From assembly GCA_017303715.1 (NCBI GenBank), contig JAFLBZ010000003.1:148945-212944 (forward strand): a DNA stretch of 64,000 nt. The letters run 5' to 3'. This document shows, piece after piece, positions 46,476 to 56,100 of the stretch (within the stretch, counting starts at the first letter, position 1; every line of letters starts with the position of its first letter). This DNA is from Rhodothermia bacterium (GTDB taxonomy: Bacteria; Bacteroidota; Rhodothermia; Rhodothermales; UBA2364). The position numbers and the translations under genes were made by a program. The notes below the pieces were generated by a model. The model worked only from the letters and a program-made list of their open reading frames with translations. It did not search any database and was not told the DNA's origin.

Positions 46476-47178
46476 TAAATTGGATCTTTTACGTAACCTG
46501 ATTGCCCAACAACCCCGATGTTTTTTGCAACCGCGCTCTTTTTTCGTGGCTTGGTGTGGGGTTCCCATGCTCACCTACCAAGGATTTCCAAACCCTATTT
46601 TATCTTTAAAAGCCAAACTGGAGCAACAACTCCCGCACTTATTGCCAGAAAACCCCGGTAGCAAATGGCCGGGAACAACCTTAGGAGCCTTACAACCGGG
46701 AATACAACTGGATTTGAACCAACTTCGAACATTGCGGCGCATTTGTTCAAAATTCGAGGCCATTATCGAACAAGAAAAAGTATTGTTTGCGCTTACGGAA
46801 CTCCAGCATGTGCTATTTTCTTGTAGAAGTTTGGAAAATCGGATCCTGACCACGCCACTCCCATTGCGGAAAGGAAAATTCGACACTTCAGCTTTCACAC
46901 ACAAGCACCTACATTGGATCAACCATATCCACAGTCAATTTGATGAAGCTCGCTTAGAAGACTACCTCCCCGCCGTCCAACAATGGGGACACCGAGCAAA
47001 TCATTACCGCGATCCGTTTGTAGAAGCCACATTGATTTGGGACTTGCCAGAAGAACAGCCTAATTTTATTCAAGCTTTTATAGACGATGTCGAAAGCGAA
47101 TTACCGGGGTATTATGCGTGGTTCACCGCAGAAGGCCGTCATGTTACCATTCGGGCTTTGGGATTTCGAGCAAATTAA
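46468..47178 (+). CDS. Putative LigT/2H-phosphoesterase-like protein
   Basis: I do not firmly recognise this protein of about 236 residues. The stretch GFPNPILSLKAKLEQQLP followed by TTLGAL, and the late GRHVTIRALGF, resemble the two halves of 2'-5' RNA ligase-like (LigT) proteins, which use two HxT/S motifs. Only the second His-x-Thr is present; the first has no histidine. The start is uncertain. The first usable codon is TTG at 46468, another TTG lies at 46480, and the first in-frame ATG is about 33 residues in. The end is clear. It is sandwiched between the oxidoreductase and recJ genes and is probably co-transcribed with them. Confidence 0.6.
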   Translation: MLDKLDLLRNLIAQQPRCFLQPRSFFVAWCGVPMLTYQGFPNPILSLKAKLEQQLPHLLPENPGSKWPGTTLGALQPGIQLDLNQLRTLRRICSKFEAIIEQEKVLFALTELQHVLFSCRSLENRILTTPLPLRKGKFDTSAFTHKHLHWINHIHSQFDEARLEDYLPAVQQWGHRANHYRDPFVEATLIWDLPEEQPNFIQAFIDDVESELPGYYAWFTAEGRHVTIRALGFRAN

Positions 47179-47324
47179 ACGGTTTCATCAACAGCCTAAA
47201 CCTTGCGTCACGTTGGTCTTTAGCCGTTGCTTGCCTTTCGGGAATTTTCCCGCTATCTTGTTCTTTCTTTATTCAGTCCTATCTTATACCCTATGTGTTG
47301 GCTCAAACTCTCGGAGGTTTGTAC

Positions 47325-49067
47325 ATGACCACTTCGAAGCGTTGGACGGTTCCTCCAGTTCATCCACAAACCACCTCATTTGCCGAAGCCCTTCGCGTTT
47401 CGCCTTTAGTCGCACATTTGTTACGGCAGCGAGGGTTTTCCACCATTGAGACGGCACACGCTTTCCTACATCCCAAAATGTCTGGCCTCCATGACCCCGC
47501 ACAAATGCCGGGCATGACGCGGGCAGCTCAACGCATTGTTCAAGCACTACGCAACCACGAAAAGATTGCCCTCTATGGCGACTACGACGTGGATGGCGTA
47601 ACCGCTTCTGCCATTTTATGGCACATGTTTCGGGTGTTGGTACCAGACCTAAAAGTGATCCGTTACATCCCGCATCGGTTAGAAGAGGGTTACGGATTAA
47701 ACAAAGAAGCCTTACAAAAATTGGTTTATAAAGATGTAAAACTTATTATTACCATAGATTGTGGTATCACAGCAACCGAAGAAGCTGCTTCTATCTGGGG
47801 AAGTGGGTGCGACCTAATCATTACCGACCATCATGAATTAGCTCCAGAACTCCCACAGGCATTTGCCTTGGTACATCCTCGAATCCCTACGGAACATCCG
47901 CCTTATCCATTTGGTGAATTATGTGGGGCTGGTGTGGCATGGAAGTTGGCGTGGCAAGTTGCACGAACATGGAGTGGGTCTGATAAGTTACCAGCACAAG
48001 TAAAAGAAATGCTTCTTCATCTCCTTCCCTTAGCGGCAATGGGAACGGTGGCGGACATCGTCCCCCTTTTGGATGAAAATAGAACAATTGTACGGTATGG
48101 GTTGGCCAACATTAACAAAACACCTTTTGAGGGTCTCAATACCTTAATCGAGACCTCTGGGCTGCAAAAAAGGCAAATCGAGGCCGCCCAAATTGGTTTT
48201 ATCCTAGGGCCACGCCTTAACGCCTGCGGACGTTTGGGACATGCAAAAGAAGCACTTGAACTGCTCACAACTGCTGTAGGAGAACGCGCACAGGCGTTGA
48301 GCGAGCATCTGAACGAGGTCAATCAAGACCGCCAACGGAGACAGGAGGAAATGTCTCTCCAAGCAAGTGAGCAAATTTTACAGAACGGTTATCAACATGA
48401 TGATCATCGGATTATTGTATTGCAAAGCCCCGATTGGCATGCCGGAATTTTGGGTATTGCCGCAAGCCGGATTGTAGAACGTTACCACAAGCCCACCATT
48501 CTATTACAGCAACGGGAGGATGGATTTTCTACTGGTTCCGCCCGCTCAATCGAAAACTTTGACCTTCATGCAGCGCTGGCGCATCATGCACACTTCTTTG
48601 AAAAGTACGGTGGGCATGCAATGGCCGCAGGCATGACCCTAAAAACTTCCCTCTTTGCGTCGTTCCAAGAATCCATGTTGGCTTTTACCTCCGAGGTTTT
48701 AACGGAGGAGGATTTGACTCCCGTATTACGCTTGGATGCCGAGGTTAAACTTTCCACCATGAACTTGGCAACAAGACATGATTTGCAAGGGTTAGCCCCT
48801 TTTGGACGTATGAACGAAGAACCGCGCTTTTTGATACGGAAGGTTAGCCTCAAAGGAACCCCACGAATCATGAAGAACAAACACCTTTCTTTTGTTGTTC
48901 GTCATCACCAAACAGAAGTGCGATGTGTAGCATGGAACAAAGCTGAAGATTGGGGAGGATTAACAGATGGGGCTGTTTTGGACATCGCTTGTACCTTAGA
49001 CGAAAACCAATTTAATGGCCAAACCTCGCCACAGCTTACGATTTTGGATTTGAAAGTTGTTTCTTAG
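47325..49067 (+). CDS. recJ: Single-stranded-DNA exonuclease RecJ
   Basis: RecJ degrades single-stranded DNA 5' to 3' in recombination and mismatch repair. The 580-residue protein has the DHH phosphoesterase motifs in order: GDYDVDGVTA (85-94), IDCGIT, DLIITDHHE (about 165-170) and LPLAAMGTVADIVPL. The DHHA1 domain has KYGGHAMAAGMTL, and a C-terminal OB-like domain follows. A GGAGG box seven bases before the ATG at 47325 fixes the start; an open frame extends 69 codons upstream over the previous gene but has no RecJ content. Confidence 0.95.
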   Translation: MTTSKRWTVPPVHPQTTSFAEALRVSPLVAHLLRQRGFSTIETAHAFLHPKMSGLHDPAQMPGMTRAAQRIVQALRNHEKIALYGDYDVDGVTASAILWHMFRVLVPDLKVIRYIPHRLEEGYGLNKEALQKLVYKDVKLIITIDCGITATEEAASIWGSGCDLIITDHHELAPELPQAFALVHPRIPTEHPPYPFGELCGAGVAWKLAWQVARTWSGSDKLPAQVKEMLLHLLPLAAMGTVADIVPLLDENRTIVRYGLANINKTPFEGLNTLIETSGLQKRQIEAAQIGFILGPRLNACGRLGHAKEALELLTTAVGERAQALSEHLNEVNQDRQRRQEEMSLQASEQILQNGYQHDDHRIIVLQSPDWHAGILGIAASRIVERYHKPTILLQQREDGFSTGSARSIENFDLHAALAHHAHFFEKYGGHAMAAGMTLKTSLFASFQESMLAFTSEVLTEEDLTPVLRLDAEVKLSTMNLATRHDLQGLAPFGRMNEEPRFLIRKVSLKGTPRIMKNKHLSFVVRHHQTEVRCVAWNKAEDWGGLTDGAVLDIACTLDENQFNGQTSPQLTILDLKVVS

Positions 49068-49142
49068 GCACGCGCAACACATGTCTATGCCATGCGCGAT
49101 GAATATGAAGCCAGCGATCTACATACAACCTAAGTGCCGGAT

Positions 49143-50318
49143 TTAATTTAAATTGGGATTTCGTAGCCGTTCTGCCGCACTAATCGGTAAATACTGCCAA
49201 TTACCCGACGTACTCGGCCAAAGGTTGTTCCGGCGTTGGTCTAATAACCTCTGCCCAACCCCAAACAAGGTGCGGTCTCTTTCGTCTAAAACCTCTTGAG
49301 CCGTTAATTGTGTGAGTGGTGGCAAATCGTACACAGATCGAACACTGTTCACGCGGCTACGGGCACTTTGCGGGTTTTGTGACCACTCCAATTCCGCGAG
49401 GATCAATTCATTTTCTTGCCAGGAAGCAAAGACCATTGGCGTGGTTCTGTTCGTGTACTTAGAAATACGGAAGACCATTTTACCCAATGTATTCACCTCC
49501 TCCACCGGAATACGAACAGCCTCGGCAGGGATTAATTTGACGATTCCGGCAAGTCGCATGGGTAACATAACCGAATTGCGGTAGGTAAACCAAGGATTGG
49601 GGGCCTGCTCGGAAAAAAGAACCCTCAAAGGAGCATCGCCGGGTTTTAGGCCATTTTGGGCAGCCATCAGCGCTTTGAGTGGCTCATCGGTCAAGAGATA
49701 AACCCGAGCACGCAAGGTGTGAAGCAAGCGGCTATCCACGGGAGTGGCTATATAAGACTGTGCAGCATCAAAGGATTGAAGGGCTTCCGCAAAAAGAGTA
49801 GCGGTAGGCATCCAAACGCCGGACTCGATGGGTGCACCATCACCCGTTTCTTTCATTCCATAATAAGCCGCTAAAAAATAACGACTTATACCTTTATAAA
49901 GATGTGCGTAATATAAGGCACGATTCCGGAGGGCAAGGTCTTTAAACGTCTGCATCCCCTCTACCCGCTGCCGCAAAGCATCCGCCAAATAACGGAGTTG
50001 ATAGACTTTTTCCAAGGTCTCGCTTGTGTGTACATTCGCAGGAGACATTGCACGCCCGTCAATCTCAAGGATATCCTGAAACCCTTTTGCGGTCTCTGGA
50101 TCGGACGCTACGGCATCGGACAACAAGTCCGACCAGAGCGAAAGCGCACCAAATGATGCTGCAAACGTGTTGTGTAGCGCCGCGACTTGTGCAGGAATCA
50201 AAGCCTCATTCGCCAGCGCATCGTCCGACAAGACGCCCGCCGGATGGGGCACGTCTTGTACCCACGAATCACAAGCCGCCAAAGAAAACAGCAAAATAGA
50301 CGCAAAAAAATGTCTCAT
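49143..50318 (-). CDS. RagB/SusD-like lipoprotein without SusC partner
   Basis: A 391-residue protein has a lipoprotein signal peptide (MRHFFASILLFSLAAC, Cys16). The mature part is helical with TPR-like segments (LALRNRALYYAHLYKGISRYFLAAYYG, LLHTLRARVYLLTDEPLKALMAAQ). It finishes in the manner of SusD proteins (NELILAELEW..., WQYLPISAAERLRNPNL). SusD proteins cap outer-membrane TonB-dependent transporters and bind glycans or peptides. No SusC-type receptor gene is adjacent, so it may be orphaned or act with a distant partner. It lies 132 bases downstream of mrp on the same strand. Confidence 0.78.
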   Translation of the reverse strand: MRHFFASILLFSLAACDSWVQDVPHPAGVLSDDALANEALIPAQVAALHNTFAASFGALSLWSDLLSDAVASDPETAKGFQDILEIDGRAMSPANVHTSETLEKVYQLRYLADALRQRVEGMQTFKDLALRNRALYYAHLYKGISRYFLAAYYGMKETGDGAPIESGVWMPTATLFAEALQSFDAAQSYIATPVDSRLLHTLRARVYLLTDEPLKALMAAQNGLKPGDAPLRVLFSEQAPNPWFTYRNSVMLPMRLAGIVKLIPAEAVRIPVEEVNTLGKMVFRISKYTNRTTPMVFASWQENELILAELEWSQNPQSARSRVNSVRSVYDLPPLTQLTAQEVLDERDRTLFGVGQRLLDQRRNNLWPSTSGNWQYLPISAAERLRNPNLN

Positions 50319-50450
50319 AGGATTCAGAGTTACCTACAAGACATCTATCATAAATCGTGCCAACTTTGCAGAATCCTTGAAAGAAAGGATTTTGAAGGCG
50401 TTCTTAACGCATGAAGACCGTTTGAATACAAGACCAAGACCGAATATGCG

Positions 50451-51548
50451 TTAAGGCTCGATCTCAAAGGTTGGTGCATCCATACCACCTTCTGCATTCA
50501 ATACAGAAATCACCCTCGCCGTCTCCTCTGCAGCATAACGAAAAGCCGCCGCCGATAGGCTCTCTGGGTGACTGATCACCACAGGCGCACCATCATCACC
50601 GGATTCACGAACAATCTGCTCAATGGGGACTTCGCCAAGAAGCGGAACCTGCATCTTTTCAGCAAGCCTTTTTGCCCCTCCTTCCCCAAAAAGGTAGTAC
50701 CTACGGTCGGGTAAGTCGGGCGGCGAGAAATAAGCCATATTTTCCACAAATCCCAAAACAGGGACATTCACCTTTTGGAACATGGCCACACCGCGCCGGG
50801 CATCGGCCAAGGCCACCTCTTGTGGTGTAGAAACGATAACGGCGCCGGTAATGGGCACGGTTTGTACAAGTGTTAGCTGAATATCGCCTGTTCCGGGCGG
50901 CAAATCCATGAGCAGATAGTCTAAAGCACCCCATTCTGCATCCCGAATAAATTGCTGCACGGCAGAAGTAACCATTGGGCCACGCCATATCGCCGCTTGA
51001 TCGGGATCAACCAAAAACCCCATAGACAACAATTTGACGCCATATTGCTCGATAGGAATAATTTTCCGATCCGCATTTACCCTTGGCCGGACATCGGTAG
51101 CACCAAACATGGTTGGAACCGACGGCCCGTAAATATCGGTATCCACCAAGCCCACCCTTGCTCCGGTTTGTGCGAGTGCTACGGCAAGATTAGCGGCAAC
51201 CGTGCTTTTACCTACCCCACCTTTGCCGGAAGCAATGGCCACAATATTACGCACCTCTGGTAAGATGCCCGTATCCATCATTCGGTTTCCCCGCGACACA
51301 TCGGCAGTCATCGTCACCTCCACCTCCACATCTTCTCCCAAGTGCCGATAAATGGCTTGACGGCAATCGCGCTCGATCAGCTCTTTGAGCGGGCAAGCTG
51401 GCGTTGTAAGTTCAATCGAAAATGAGACGTTATTGCCCAATATTTGGACGTTTTTGACCATGTTTAGGCTGACCAAGTCGCGCCGGAGATCGGGTTCAAT
51501 AACCGTTGAGAGGGCATTGAGAACAGATTGTTTCGTAATTGCGGACAT
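50451..51548 (-). CDS. Mrp/NBP35-family Fe-S cluster carrier ATPase
   Basis: This 365-residue protein belongs to the family that binds and transfers iron-sulfur clusters in the cytosol. It has an N-terminal MIP18/DUF59 domain (about 1-85) fused to a deviant Walker ATPase (GKGGVGKST, 108-116; DTDIYGPSVP; LPPGTGD). Many Mrp proteins have a CxxC pair that holds the bridging cluster; here the segment reads ENMAYFSPPDLPDRRYYLFGEGG with no cysteine, which I believe is common in Bacteroidota. It is 18 bases after ubiE, in an apparent operon biotin carrier-ubiE-mrp. Confidence 0.92.
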   Translation of the reverse strand: MSAITKQSVLNALSTVIEPDLRRDLVSLNMVKNVQILGNNVSFSIELTTPACPLKELIERDCRQAIYRHLGEDVEVEVTMTADVSRGNRMMDTGILPEVRNIVAIASGKGGVGKSTVAANLAVALAQTGARVGLVDTDIYGPSVPTMFGATDVRPRVNADRKIIPIEQYGVKLLSMGFLVDPDQAAIWRGPMVTSAVQQFIRDAEWGALDYLLMDLPPGTGDIQLTLVQTVPITGAVIVSTPQEVALADARRGVAMFQKVNVPVLGFVENMAYFSPPDLPDRRYYLFGEGGAKRLAEKMQVPLLGEVPIEQIVRESGDDGAPVVISHPESLSAAAFRYAAEETARVISVLNAEGGMDAPTFEIEP

Positions 51549-51566
51549 GAATCGAATCCTTAGCCT

Positions 51567-52283
51567 TTATTTGATGGCGGTATAAATGGTTGCAATGCCA
51601 AAAGTTTGTGGCTCAGCAGTTGGTTTTTGATAGCCAGCCTTAACCAATTCTGCCACAAAAGCTGCCCCATCTGGAAAAGCCATCGCAGATTCGTTTAAGT
51701 ACTGGTATGGGCCAGAAACACCCGAAACTGTGCTTCCTATACGCGGCAAAACATGACGGAAGTAGAAGGAATACAACTGCTTAATAGGAAAATGATTGGG
51801 TTTACTAAACTCCAGAACCACCAATTTTCCACCGGGTCGTAGTACGCGCCGCATCTCTGACAGTCCCGCTTGAAGGTTCTCGAAATTCCTTACCCCGAAG
51901 GCCACCGTTACGGCATCGAAACTTTCGGCAGTAAAAGGAAGTGACTCCGAGTCTCCGCGCTGGAGGTTTATTTTTTGAGACAAGCCTTGGTTTGCAATTT
52001 TTTTCCGTCCCACATCCAACATCCCTTCGGCAATATCCACCCCTGTAATATGCTCTGGCTTAAGTTGTGCGGCAGCAAGCGCCAAATCCGCCGTGCCCGT
52101 TGCAACATCCAAAATGTGGCGAGGCGAGTCTTCCCTGAGCAAATCCACCACACGTTTTCTCCACCCTTGGTCAATGCCCATGCTCAAAACACGGTTCAAG
52201 AGATCGTATCTTGGGGCAATGGTATCGAACATTTGCTCGACTGCTTGTTTCTTTCCTTCGACTTGTCCTACAGGTGGGCGCAT
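51567..52283 (-). CDS. ubiE: Demethylmenaquinone methyltransferase
   Basis: UbiE/MenG methylates demethylmenaquinone with S-adenosylmethionine, the last step of menaquinone synthesis. The 238-residue protein has the family N-terminus VEQMFDTIAPRYDLLNRVLSMGIDQGWRKRVV, the SAM motif ILDVATGTADLALAA, and the UbiE signatures FDAVTVAFGVRNFENLQAGLSEMRRVLRPGG and FSKPNHFPIKQLYSFYF. It lies between the biotin-carrier gene (18 bases upstream) and mrp. The organism class uses menaquinone, so the menaquinone role is preferred over ubiquinone. Confidence 0.95.
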   Translation of the reverse strand: MRPPVGQVEGKKQAVEQMFDTIAPRYDLLNRVLSMGIDQGWRKRVVDLLREDSPRHILDVATGTADLALAAAQLKPEHITGVDIAEGMLDVGRKKIANQGLSQKINLQRGDSESLPFTAESFDAVTVAFGVRNFENLQAGLSEMRRVLRPGGKLVVLEFSKPNHFPIKQLYSFYFRHVLPRIGSTVSGVSGPYQYLNESAMAFPDGAAFVAELVKAGYQKPTAEPQTFGIATIYTAIK

Positions 52284-52301
52284 ACGGTTTTGTGGGGTTA
52301 A

Positions 52302-52805
52302 TCAGGCTTTTTCAAATGTAATAAGGACGGCATTTTTTCCTACGGCATCCCCCGGTTTAACTTGAACCGTTTTTATGGTGGCATCCGCAGCGGCTTTTAT
52401 TTCGTTCTCCATTTTCATGGCTTCGAGTACCAAAAGCCGCTCTCCCGCTTTTACGGTCTGTCCAGCTTCTACATAAAGCCGTAATACCAAGCCGGGCATG
52501 GGTGCTTTTAAGTTTGCGGCGGCAGCGTCTTTACCATGTTTAACCCCAAATTTCTCCAGCATCAAATCTTTTTCATCTTTCAACTGGACAACACTTGAAC
52601 GTCCTTGGATGGTTATTTTCATCTGACCGCCATCCATTTGCTGTACAAAAACGGGCAGGCTTTGGTTGCGAATCAACAAGCTATAGAGTCCGTTTCCAAT
52701 CGGTTCTAATGAACATTTTACAGGTTCCCCATTAACGGACAGTATTCCTTCGTCGTTCATGATTTCATAAGAACGGTTGTTGATAGTGGCCTGATACTTT
52801 GGCAT
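52302..52805 (-). CDS. Biotin carboxyl carrier protein (acetyl-/propionyl-CoA carboxylase type)
   Basis: A 167-residue protein ends in a biotinyl domain with the attachment motif LEAMKMENEI (Lys131) and the preceding APMPGLVLRLYVEAGQTVKAGERLLV. The N-terminal half matches the small beta domain seen at the start of propionyl-CoA or oxaloacetate-type carrier subunits. It would carry carboxybiotin between a biotin carboxylase and a carboxyltransferase. Neither partner gene is in the window. The ATG at 52805 fits the domain start. It is the first gene of an apparent operon with ubiE and mrp. Confidence 0.9.
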   Translation of the reverse strand: MPKYQATINNRSYEIMNDEGILSVNGEPVKCSLEPIGNGLYSLLIRNQSLPVFVQQMDGGQMKITIQGRSSVVQLKDEKDLMLEKFGVKHGKDAAAANLKAPMPGLVLRLYVEAGQTVKAGERLLVLEAMKMENEIKAAADATIKTVQVKPGDAVGKNAVLITFEKA

Positions 52806-52924
52806 GATCGTCTTATTTTGGTCAAGAAAAGGTATATTGGGGTTAAGGTGTTGCACAATTTACAATGTAGGACGTGTGGTTTGTGTGGATTTACAAGAAA
52901 GCATTGATGGAGGCAATGGCAGTA

Positions 52925-53389
52925 CTATGGATTTAAGCGGACAATGGTGAAGTTCAACATGCCTGCAAAAGAGATCCACAGCCAGTAGGGGATCAACAAT
53001 GCGCCCGCCCAAGGATTAATTTTCCAGAAAAGCCAGATGTTTAGACCTATCAAGAGCCATAACGCTCCAATCTCATATAAAGCCCACTGGATTTCTTGCA
53101 GGCCAAAAAACAACCAACTCCACGCCGCATTAAGCACCCACTGCGCCAGATAGACCGCAAAAGCCCAAGGCGCATAAGAAAATCCACCTTTCCGCCAAGC
53201 GAGCCAACCAGAAACACCAATCAGAACATAAAGCGGCGTCCAAACTAGGCCAAACAAGTATCCCGGCGGTTGCCAGTCCGGTTTATTCAGTCCAAAATAC
53301 CACTCCGTTTGAGTAGAGAATTGGCCTCCAATGATGGCCGCACCAAAAGAGAAGCCAATAAACAGAAGTAATGGAAAATAAGTACCCAT
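52925..53389 (-). CDS. tspO: TspO/MBR family tryptophan-rich sensory protein
   Basis: A 154-residue membrane protein has five predicted helices and the dense tryptophan pattern of TspO/translocator proteins: WYFGLNKPDWQPPGYLFGLVWTPLYVLIGVSGWLAWRKGG and WVLNAAWSWLFFGLQ. Family members bind tetrapyrroles or cholesterol-like ligands and tune stress or pigment responses. It stands alone, and no promoter element is obvious. Confidence 0.92.
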   Translation of the reverse strand: MGTYFPLLLFIGFSFGAAIIGGQFSTQTEWYFGLNKPDWQPPGYLFGLVWTPLYVLIGVSGWLAWRKGGFSYAPWAFAVYLAQWVLNAAWSWLFFGLQEIQWALYEIGALWLLIGLNIWLFWKINPWAGALLIPYWLWISFAGMLNFTIVRLNP

Positions 53390-53564
53390 ATTTCTAACCG
53401 TTTATGTAGGGATTTAATAATACAATCCAAAATTCTAAAACATTGTTATTAAACGAATTAGAACATAGAAATTTACCGAATGTCACCCATTTATACAATC
53501 ACGAGATTTCATTACCACCCTCTAATGATCGGGCGACTCTTAGAAAAACCCAGCGCTGCAAGGG

Positions 53565-55289
53565 TTAATATCGCCAACTTTGGAGGTCTGCACCAGCAGG
53601 TGCGGAGACCTCTATGCGTTTGAGGATTTGGGGCAAATACTGCCAGTTGTAGCGCAAACGGCTGATGGCATTGGGGTTATCGGGATCGCCGTTCCAACAA
53701 TGTTCCGCACGATCTCCATAAGCCACGACCGCATCCGACTTAGGGTTTTGCGTGCCGTTTCGTAGAAAATCCTCCATCAGATAAACCGCATTATTCAGGT
53801 AATAATTATCCATATCACCGCAATAGATATGGAGTTTTCCTTGAAGTTTTGCGCCTAAGGTGGACCAATCGCGTTGCATGATGTGACGAAGGTCATAGTT
53901 TTCGCGCCAATAGGCCGCAACTTCTGGGTCAATTTCGCCCGTTCGTTTGTCGAAAATGCGTTTTGGATAACCATCCGCCCCTTGAGGGGAATAAACGGCT
54001 TCCCAAATATCCCACTGGTCTCCGGATCGTGATTTATCCCCCAAAACCAATTCATAGTGATTTTGCTCCCGAACCGTGGCCGTTACCTCACCCAAATAAT
54101 TACGATAACCCGGCTTTTCAAGTTCGCGGTGTGGACCACTCCATGTATAGGCATTTTTGTCTTTATATAGATTGACCAAAGTAAACGCACGGAAATCAAC
54201 AGGATCGGGACAAGCAACAAATGCGCCGTTAAAGGCATCTGGATAGAACATTTGCGCCGCCAGCGCCTCCCATCCTCCCGTAGAACCACCATAGGTAAAT
54301 CTGGCCCAACCTTCGCCAATACCACGAAACTTTTGTTCGATGGCCGGAAGCAATTCCGTCATAATGGCATCGCCATATGGCCCCAAGTTCGCCGAATTGA
54401 CGGCATAGGAATCATCATAGTACGGGTTTGCATGCTGAATCTCCACCACGAGGTATCGAGGAAAGTCTTTGCTTATCCATTTTTGGTAAAAGTTATAAGC
54501 CTCTTGTTGCTCAATTCGGTTATAGCAATCTAATCGAAACCGCTCTGAATAGGTACATTTCAAATTGGGATCGGGCGGCGTGGTTCGGAATCCGGCAAAG
54601 TTCGCAGGAAAGTGTCCATGAAACAACATCAACGGGTATCGGGCTTCGGGGTGTTCGTCAAAACCTGCCGGAACCAAAACATGAGCGCCCAAATACATGG
54701 GACGCCCCCAAAACGCCGTTAACAACTTGCTCTGGATTTTTATATGACGGATGTAGGGCGTGTCTTCGGGAGGTGTAATCTGGGGATTTACTACACTTAG
54801 GGCTATCCGAAAAAGTTGTTTTTTGGCAGGGTCTATCCGGATTTTTTCGGGTTTTGAAAACAAGTTTCCCGGCTCCATTCGCCAATTCTGACCGGCCTCC
54901 CAAGAATGGGGTAACGTAACTTTATGTCCGGTTTTCAGGTTAAAGGTCTCGTATCGGTTCAATGCGGCCTGTACATAGTAATCGCCTGCCGGAAGCTCTT
55001 GGAGGCTTTGGTATGGATATCCAAAAACGGTTTTGTCTATCACGAAAACCTGATTAGGTCGCCATTGTACGGCATTTTTGCCAAAGATAGGGATCGCATT
55101 CAGGCCCCAACGCACCTGAGATTTGGGTTCTGTTTTCCCATCTTTCGTCAACATCAAAATGACACGGCCTTCCAAGGCTTCACGGGAAACGGTGGAAGGA
55201 AACGTGATTTGGAAGACGGGCTGGGCAGCCACAAAGGTGGTGGAAATGAGCAGGGCTACCACAAACCATACATTGAACTTGCTGGACAT
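53565..55289 (-). CDS. Secreted alpha/beta-hydrolase, putative esterase
   Basis: A 574-residue exported protein has a signal peptide from the ATG at 55289 (MSSKFNVWFVVALLISTTFVAAQ). A beta-rich N-terminal domain (about 25-180) is followed by an alpha/beta-hydrolase of the esterase-D type with nucleophile motif YGGSTGGWEA (GxSxG) and a late His in DRAEHCWNG. A conserved block, RYPLMLFHGHFPANFAG, resembles the oxyanion loop of this class. It probably acts on a carbohydrate ester or other small ester outside the inner membrane; the substrate is unknown. An upstream in-frame start adds 26 residues that would bury the signal. Confidence 0.82.
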   Translation of the reverse strand: MSSKFNVWFVVALLISTTFVAAQPVFQITFPSTVSREALEGRVILMLTKDGKTEPKSQVRWGLNAIPIFGKNAVQWRPNQVFVIDKTVFGYPYQSLQELPAGDYYVQAALNRYETFNLKTGHKVTLPHSWEAGQNWRMEPGNLFSKPEKIRIDPAKKQLFRIALSVVNPQITPPEDTPYIRHIKIQSKLLTAFWGRPMYLGAHVLVPAGFDEHPEARYPLMLFHGHFPANFAGFRTTPPDPNLKCTYSERFRLDCYNRIEQQEAYNFYQKWISKDFPRYLVVEIQHANPYYDDSYAVNSANLGPYGDAIMTELLPAIEQKFRGIGEGWARFTYGGSTGGWEALAAQMFYPDAFNGAFVACPDPVDFRAFTLVNLYKDKNAYTWSGPHRELEKPGYRNYLGEVTATVREQNHYELVLGDKSRSGDQWDIWEAVYSPQGADGYPKRIFDKRTGEIDPEVAAYWRENYDLRHIMQRDWSTLGAKLQGKLHIYCGDMDNYYLNNAVYLMEDFLRNGTQNPKSDAVVAYGDRAEHCWNGDPDNPNAISRLRYNWQYLPQILKRIEVSAPAGADLQSWRY

Positions 55290-55481
55290 AAGACTCCGGT
55301 TTTGGTGAAAAGACCTTACAAGATACGGTAGTTGTATGCCTTTGGCATGTATTTCAGCCCATTGCAAGGCATCAAATTTGGTTTTGTACGATAAATATAT
55401 ACAGTTGAAAAGGTTTTTTTAGCATAAATCCTCCTGCCAAACCGCCTTAGATTCATTCATAGACCAAACAAGTGATCCGTC

Positions 55482-55940
55482 ATGAAAGATGTGCATCATT
55501 TATATGAAGTGGACGTTTCTTGGACGCACGACCGAAAGGGGTTACTGACCTCGCCCGTTTTACCTGAACTGATTGAGGTGGCCACCCCACCTGAGTTTAC
55601 AAAGGGTGAAGCAGGGATTTGGTCGCCAGAACATCTGTTCGTAGCTGCGATCAACAGTTGCCTCATGACCACCTTCCTTGCCATTGCCGAAAATAGCCGA
55701 TTAGACGTTGTCTCATTTGGATGTAAGGCCATCGGTACGTTGGAAAAAGACGGAACAGGCGGTTTTGCCATTACAAAGGTGGTCTTGCATCCTTTCGTTG
55801 AGCTGGCTTCTGAAGCCCATTTGGAAAAGACACATCGCATCTTGGAAAAGGCCGAAAAAGCGTGCCTCATCTCCAGATCGGTCAAGTCGGAGGTGGTTCT
55901 TCATCCCGAAGTTCATGTTGTGAAGAACGCCCCTTCTTGA
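55482..55940 (+). CDS. OsmC/Ohr-type peroxiredoxin-fold protein
   Basis: A 152-residue protein has the OsmC layout, with two conserved redox cysteines: Cys60 in AAINSCLMTTFLAIAE and Cys128 in EKAEKACLISRSVKSEV. The family reduces organic hydroperoxides through a cysteine pair in the cytosol. It is closer to the OsmC-like (YhfA/SACOL) group than to Ohr, judged by the SPEHLFVAA stretch. It is single, closed by a hairpin. Confidence 0.9.
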   Translation: MKDVHHLYEVDVSWTHDRKGLLTSPVLPELIEVATPPEFTKGEAGIWSPEHLFVAAINSCLMTTFLAIAENSRLDVVSFGCKAIGTLEKDGTGGFAITKVVLHPFVELASEAHLEKTHRILEKAEKACLISRSVKSEVVLHPEVHVVKNAPS

Positions 55941-55984
55941 AACGGAATGCCGTGTTACGGCTATGTGGCATGGGGGTCCACATA

Positions 55985-56020
55985 AACGGCGCATTCGAGG
56001 TAGAGTGCGCCGTTCTTGTT
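55985..56020 (+). terminator. Terminator-like hairpin after the OsmC gene
   Basis: AACGGCGCATTC (55985-55996) pairs with GAGTGCGCCGTT (56003-56014) over twelve positions with one G-U pair. The U-run after it is weak (CTTGTTT). Confidence 0.65.
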
Positions 56021-56100
56021 TATGTTGAGGATAACCAAACTATGGAATATTGTGATGGGCCTATGATTGGGGCTATTCTTTATTAATGCACGCTCCGAAG

